Assembly (NCBI GenBank): GCA_019634795.1
Contig: JAHCAR010000002.1
Location: 186,001 to 250,000, forward strand
Reading direction: 5' to 3'
Length of the DNA: 64,000 nucleotides
Source of the DNA: Dokdonella sp.
Lineage (GTDB): Bacteria > Pseudomonadota > Gammaproteobacteria > Xanthomonadales > Rhodanobacteraceae
The notes under the pieces: generated by a model
The model's database searches: none
The model's input: only the letters and a program-made list of their open reading frames with translations
What the model was told of the DNA's origin: nothing
Shown: positions 62,054 to 64,000 of the stretch, in pieces
Layout of the letters: every line of letters starts with the position of its first letter
How positions within the stretch are numbered: the stretch's first letter is position 1
Made by a program: the position numbers and the translations under genes

Positions 62054-62559
62054 TTCAGCGAGGCTGCCACGCTGTCGCAACCGCTGTTGAATTTCGCGGT
62101 CCAGTCCCTGGTCGTGGCATCGAGCAGCGGCCGCTGGCAGCGCACCTGGACGGCGATGTTACCCATCAGGGTAAAGCGATCACGGATGTCGTAGCGGGTC
62201 TTGCCGCGCATGACGAAATAGTGGTGGACGCCGGCGGTGCTGCCGTCCAGCGCGGCCTCGTAGCCGGTCTGCGCTTTCGACAGCAACATTTCGTTCTGGG
62301 TCGCATCGGCGAAGTCCGCGGGCGACTTGAGCTGGCGGGTCTTGACCGTGACGCTGGCCGTGTCATCGGTGCCGGCCGTGGCCGGGTCGGGCACCTGGAA
62401 GATGATCGCCTGCGGGTTGCCGTCGGACTTCTCCATGATCGCGCTCCAGCCGTCGGGCACGCTGAAACGGATCTTGCCGTCATTGAGGGTGAAATCACTG
62501 TTCGATTGCGCGTTGGCGCCGGCCGTGAACAGCAGCATTGCCAGGGGAAGCCATTTCAT
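62050..62559 (-). CDS. Exported protein of unknown function within the kynurenine operon
   Basis: Protein of 169 residues. A Sec signal MKWLPLAMLLFTAGANAQS is followed by NSDFTLNDGKIRFSVPDGWSAIME, a beta-rich domain, and two cysteines near the end (VRCQRPLL and SGCDSV). I do not recognise the family. The ATG at 62559 has GGAG 9 bases upstream and lies 4 bases after the ACMSD stop; its own stop overlaps the kynU start (ATGA). It is thus translated inside the pathway. An exported protein in a cytoplasmic pathway operon is odd; see findings. Confidence 0.82.
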   Translation of the reverse strand: MKWLPLAMLLFTAGANAQSNSDFTLNDGKIRFSVPDGWSAIMEKSDGNPQAIIFQVPDPATAGTDDTASVTVKTRQLKSPADFADATQNEMLLSKAQTGYEAALDGSTAGVHHYFVMRGKTRYDIRDRFTLMGNIAVQVRCQRPLLDATTRDWTAKFNSGCDSVAASLK

Positions 62560-62563
62560 CGGA

Positions 62564-63586
62564 TCACTCCGTATCGTCGTTCGCAAAGCGCGAGTAGGGA
62601 AGGTTGAGCCACTCCAGGGCAGTGCCATGGTAAAGGCGGGCCTGCTCGGGACCGGTCAGCTTGAGCGCGGCGATGCCGCTGCCCGGCTCCTGTTCGCCGA
62701 GCGGGAACGGATAGTCGGTGCCGAGCATGACCGTATCGACGCCGGCAACCTCGAGCAGGTAGCGCAGGGCGGCGTCGTCGTGGACGCAGGAATCGAAATA
62801 GATGCGACCGAAATATTCGCGTGGATTGCGCGAGTTGTCGGTGGCAACGAGGTCCGGACGCATGCGGAAGCCGTGTTCGATGCGTCCGATCGAATAAGGG
62901 AACGACCCGCCGCCGTGGGCGAAACACACGCGCAGCTTGGGCAGGCGCTCGAGCACGCCGCCGAAGATCAGGCAGCACGCCGCCCGCGCCTGCTCGGCCG
63001 GCATGCCGACCAGCCACGGCAGCCAGTACTTCGGCATGGTTTCCCTGCCCATCATGTCCCAGGGGTGGACCAGGATCGCGGCGCCGAGATCGGCGGCCGC
63101 CTCGAAGAACGGAAACAGCTCGGGCGCATCGAGATTCCAGTCCTCGATGTGCGAGCCGATCTGCACGGCGGACAGACCCAGCTGGTCGACGCAACGCTCG
63201 AGTTCCTGGATGGCCAGGGTCGGCGATTGCAGCGGAACCGTGCCGATGCCGGCGTAGTTGCGCGGATAGCGCCGGCAGATCTCGGCTGTATGATCGTTGA
63301 GGAAACGGTGCAGCTCGAGCGCCTGGCTCGGCTTGGCCCAGTAGCTGAACATGACCGGCACGGTCGAAACGACCTGCACATCGACCGCGTATTTCGCGTA
63401 GTCGGCGATGCGCACCTCGGGATCGAACGCGTTCGACCAGATCTCGCGGAAGAACTTGCCGTCCTTGTAGATGCGATGGCGGCCGTCGGCGTTGACGACG
63501 ATCGGAAAGCGGTCGTCGCGGTATTTTTCGGCAAGGTTGGGCCAGCTTTCGGGCAGGATGTGGGCGTGGGTGTCGATCTTGAGCAT
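62564..63586 (-). CDS. kynD: 2-amino-3-carboxymuconate-6-semialdehyde decarboxylase (ACMSD-type amidohydrolase)
   Basis: Zinc-dependent decarboxylase diverting aminocarboxymuconate semialdehyde from quinolinate and NAD synthesis to catabolism. The 340-residue protein has metal ligands in KIDTHAHILPESWP, the His in AAILVHPWDMMGRETMPKYWLPWLVGMP, CFAHGGGSFPYSIGRIEHGF and the Asp in TVMLGTDYPFPLGE. The match to ACMSD is strong in these segments (WPNLAEKYRDDRFP). The ATG at 63586 is the start. It is second in the operon after haaO. Confidence 0.93.
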   Translation of the reverse strand: MLKIDTHAHILPESWPNLAEKYRDDRFPIVVNADGRHRIYKDGKFFREIWSNAFDPEVRIADYAKYAVDVQVVSTVPVMFSYWAKPSQALELHRFLNDHTAEICRRYPRNYAGIGTVPLQSPTLAIQELERCVDQLGLSAVQIGSHIEDWNLDAPELFPFFEAAADLGAAILVHPWDMMGRETMPKYWLPWLVGMPAEQARAACCLIFGGVLERLPKLRVCFAHGGGSFPYSIGRIEHGFRMRPDLVATDNSRNPREYFGRIYFDSCVHDDAALRYLLEVAGVDTVMLGTDYPFPLGEQEPGSGIAALKLTGPEQARLYHGTALEWLNLPYSRFANDDTE

Positions 63587-63739
63587 TCGCGCAGTTTAAC
63601 CCGCCGCGCCGGGCCCGGGCAGGAACCCGGTCGCTTTCGCCGCCGGCTCGCGCTGGCGGATGCGTCAGGGCCGAGCCGCTGCGGCTGCCTGCGGCGCGCC
63701 CAGGCAGCCGCTGGCCCCGGGCAGACCGGGTTTCCGCCT
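63587..63739. other. Gap between haaO and ACMSD genes
   Basis: 153 bp, proline/glycine-rich if translated, with no family signal. It separates the first kynurenine gene from the rest of the operon. No hairpin terminator seen. Confidence 0.4.
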
Positions 63740-64000
63740 TCAGGCGTACCTGTCCGGCGCCGGATTGAGGTGTCCGCAGGAGGCGCAGGTGCGCGCTTCC
63801 TTTGAACGGTAGAAGCGCTCGAAGACCGCCGGAAAGTCGGTTTCGATGTTGTCGAGGGTAAAGAACTCCTCATACAACTTGTGGTTGCAACGTTCGCAGT
63901 ACCAGAGCAGGCCATCCTTCTCGTGGGCGAGGCGCTTGCGCTCGATGACCAGGCCGACCGAGCCGGCCGCCCGCTGCGGCGAATGCGGCACGCGCGGTGG
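63740..64000 (-). CDS. haaO: 3-hydroxyanthranilate 3,4-dioxygenase, C-terminal part
   Basis: Iron dioxygenase opening the ring of 3-hydroxyanthranilate; only the last 86 residues are in the window and the frame continues beyond base 64000. The end is diagnostic: [20 protein letters not shown], then a second metal site of two CxxC pairs typical of bacterial HAAO ([23 protein letters not shown] and CASCGHLNP). It is first in the kynurenine gene order on this strand. Confidence 0.95.
   Translation of the reverse strand, partial: PPRVPHSPQRAAGSVGLVIERKRLAHEKDGLLWYCERCNHKLYEEFFTLDNIETDFPAVFERFYRSKEARTCASCGHLNPAPDRYA

Overview
This is a GC-rich chromosomal window (64 kb) from a gammaproteobacterium, most likely of the order Lysobacterales/Xanthomonadales (Rhodanobacteraceae-like). 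The placement is an inference from gene content: a giant NAD-dependent glutamate dehydrogenase, a bacterial kynurenine pathway, a fused E1 alpha/beta ketoacid dehydrogenase, secreted proteins ending in a short F-x-D-G-F-D-like tail, and CTAG-flanked miniature elements and REP-like repeats of the xanthomonad type. No prophage, plasmid, CRISPR or secretion cluster is visible. It reads as core chromosome peppered with small repeats.

Layout: 1-5.7 kb holds the 3' part of the glutamate dehydrogenase gene and NAD kinase. 5.7-13.4 kb holds a secreted subtilase, a cytosolic 5'-nucleotidase, a tandem pair of unknown paralogues, a polysaccharide deacetylase, glutaryl-CoA dehydrogenase, a pilin-domain membrane protein, and an acetyltransferase overlapping a glutathione transferase. 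13.5-20.2 kb holds the fused E1, a cyclase-FHA protein, and a DUF1800-DUF1501 export pair. 20.4-24.5 kb holds pyrD-murB, small membrane proteins, a cytochrome c and a divergent Xre regulator with a clear dyad operator. 24.7-32.5 kb holds a lysine-catabolic ALDH7, a uracil-DNA glycosylase/DUF488 pair, an FG-GAP protein, CsbD, RarD and small conserved unknowns. 32.8-41.8 kb holds tRNA-Arg(CCU), azurin, a DUF3187 protein, methylcrotonyl-CoA carboxylase beta, a thiolase, a CSLREA beta-helix protein, an AlkX/YcaQ-type glycosylase and an MBL hydrolase. 41.8-42.4 kb is a repeat cluster. 42.4-51.5 kb holds PhzF, GST, a GGDEF protein, a membrane LuxR/DUF4199 pair, a Tat-exported epimerase, an ABC-F ATPase, an EF-hand protein, a MITE and glutathione peroxidase. 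51.6-55.3 kb holds a membrane C13 peptidase and the methionine-salvage genes mtnC, mtnD and mtnB. 55.5-64 kb holds LapA, an anchored surface protein, a GNAT-nitrilase fusion, a second MITE, and the kynurenine operon, whose first gene (3-hydroxyanthranilate dioxygenase) runs off the right edge.

Metabolic theme: amino-acid catabolism recurs. Glutamate (GDH), tryptophan (HAAO, ACMSD, KynU, Kmo), lysine (ALDH7 and GcdH), leucine (MccB, possibly with the thiolase) and the methionine salvage of methylthioadenosine (MtnB, C, D) are all present.

Most interesting signals: (1) four unrelated exported proteins end in the same short motif, approximately hydrophobic-hydrophobic-F-x-D/G-G/S-F-D/E, which I read as a possible undescribed C-terminal sorting tag; (2) two different palindromic MITE-like elements, each flanked by CTAG, one of them inserted exactly at a stop codon; (3) a divergent-gene dyad operator; (4) an unrecognised tandem paralogue pair; (5) a pilin-type globular domain on a non-pilin membrane anchor.
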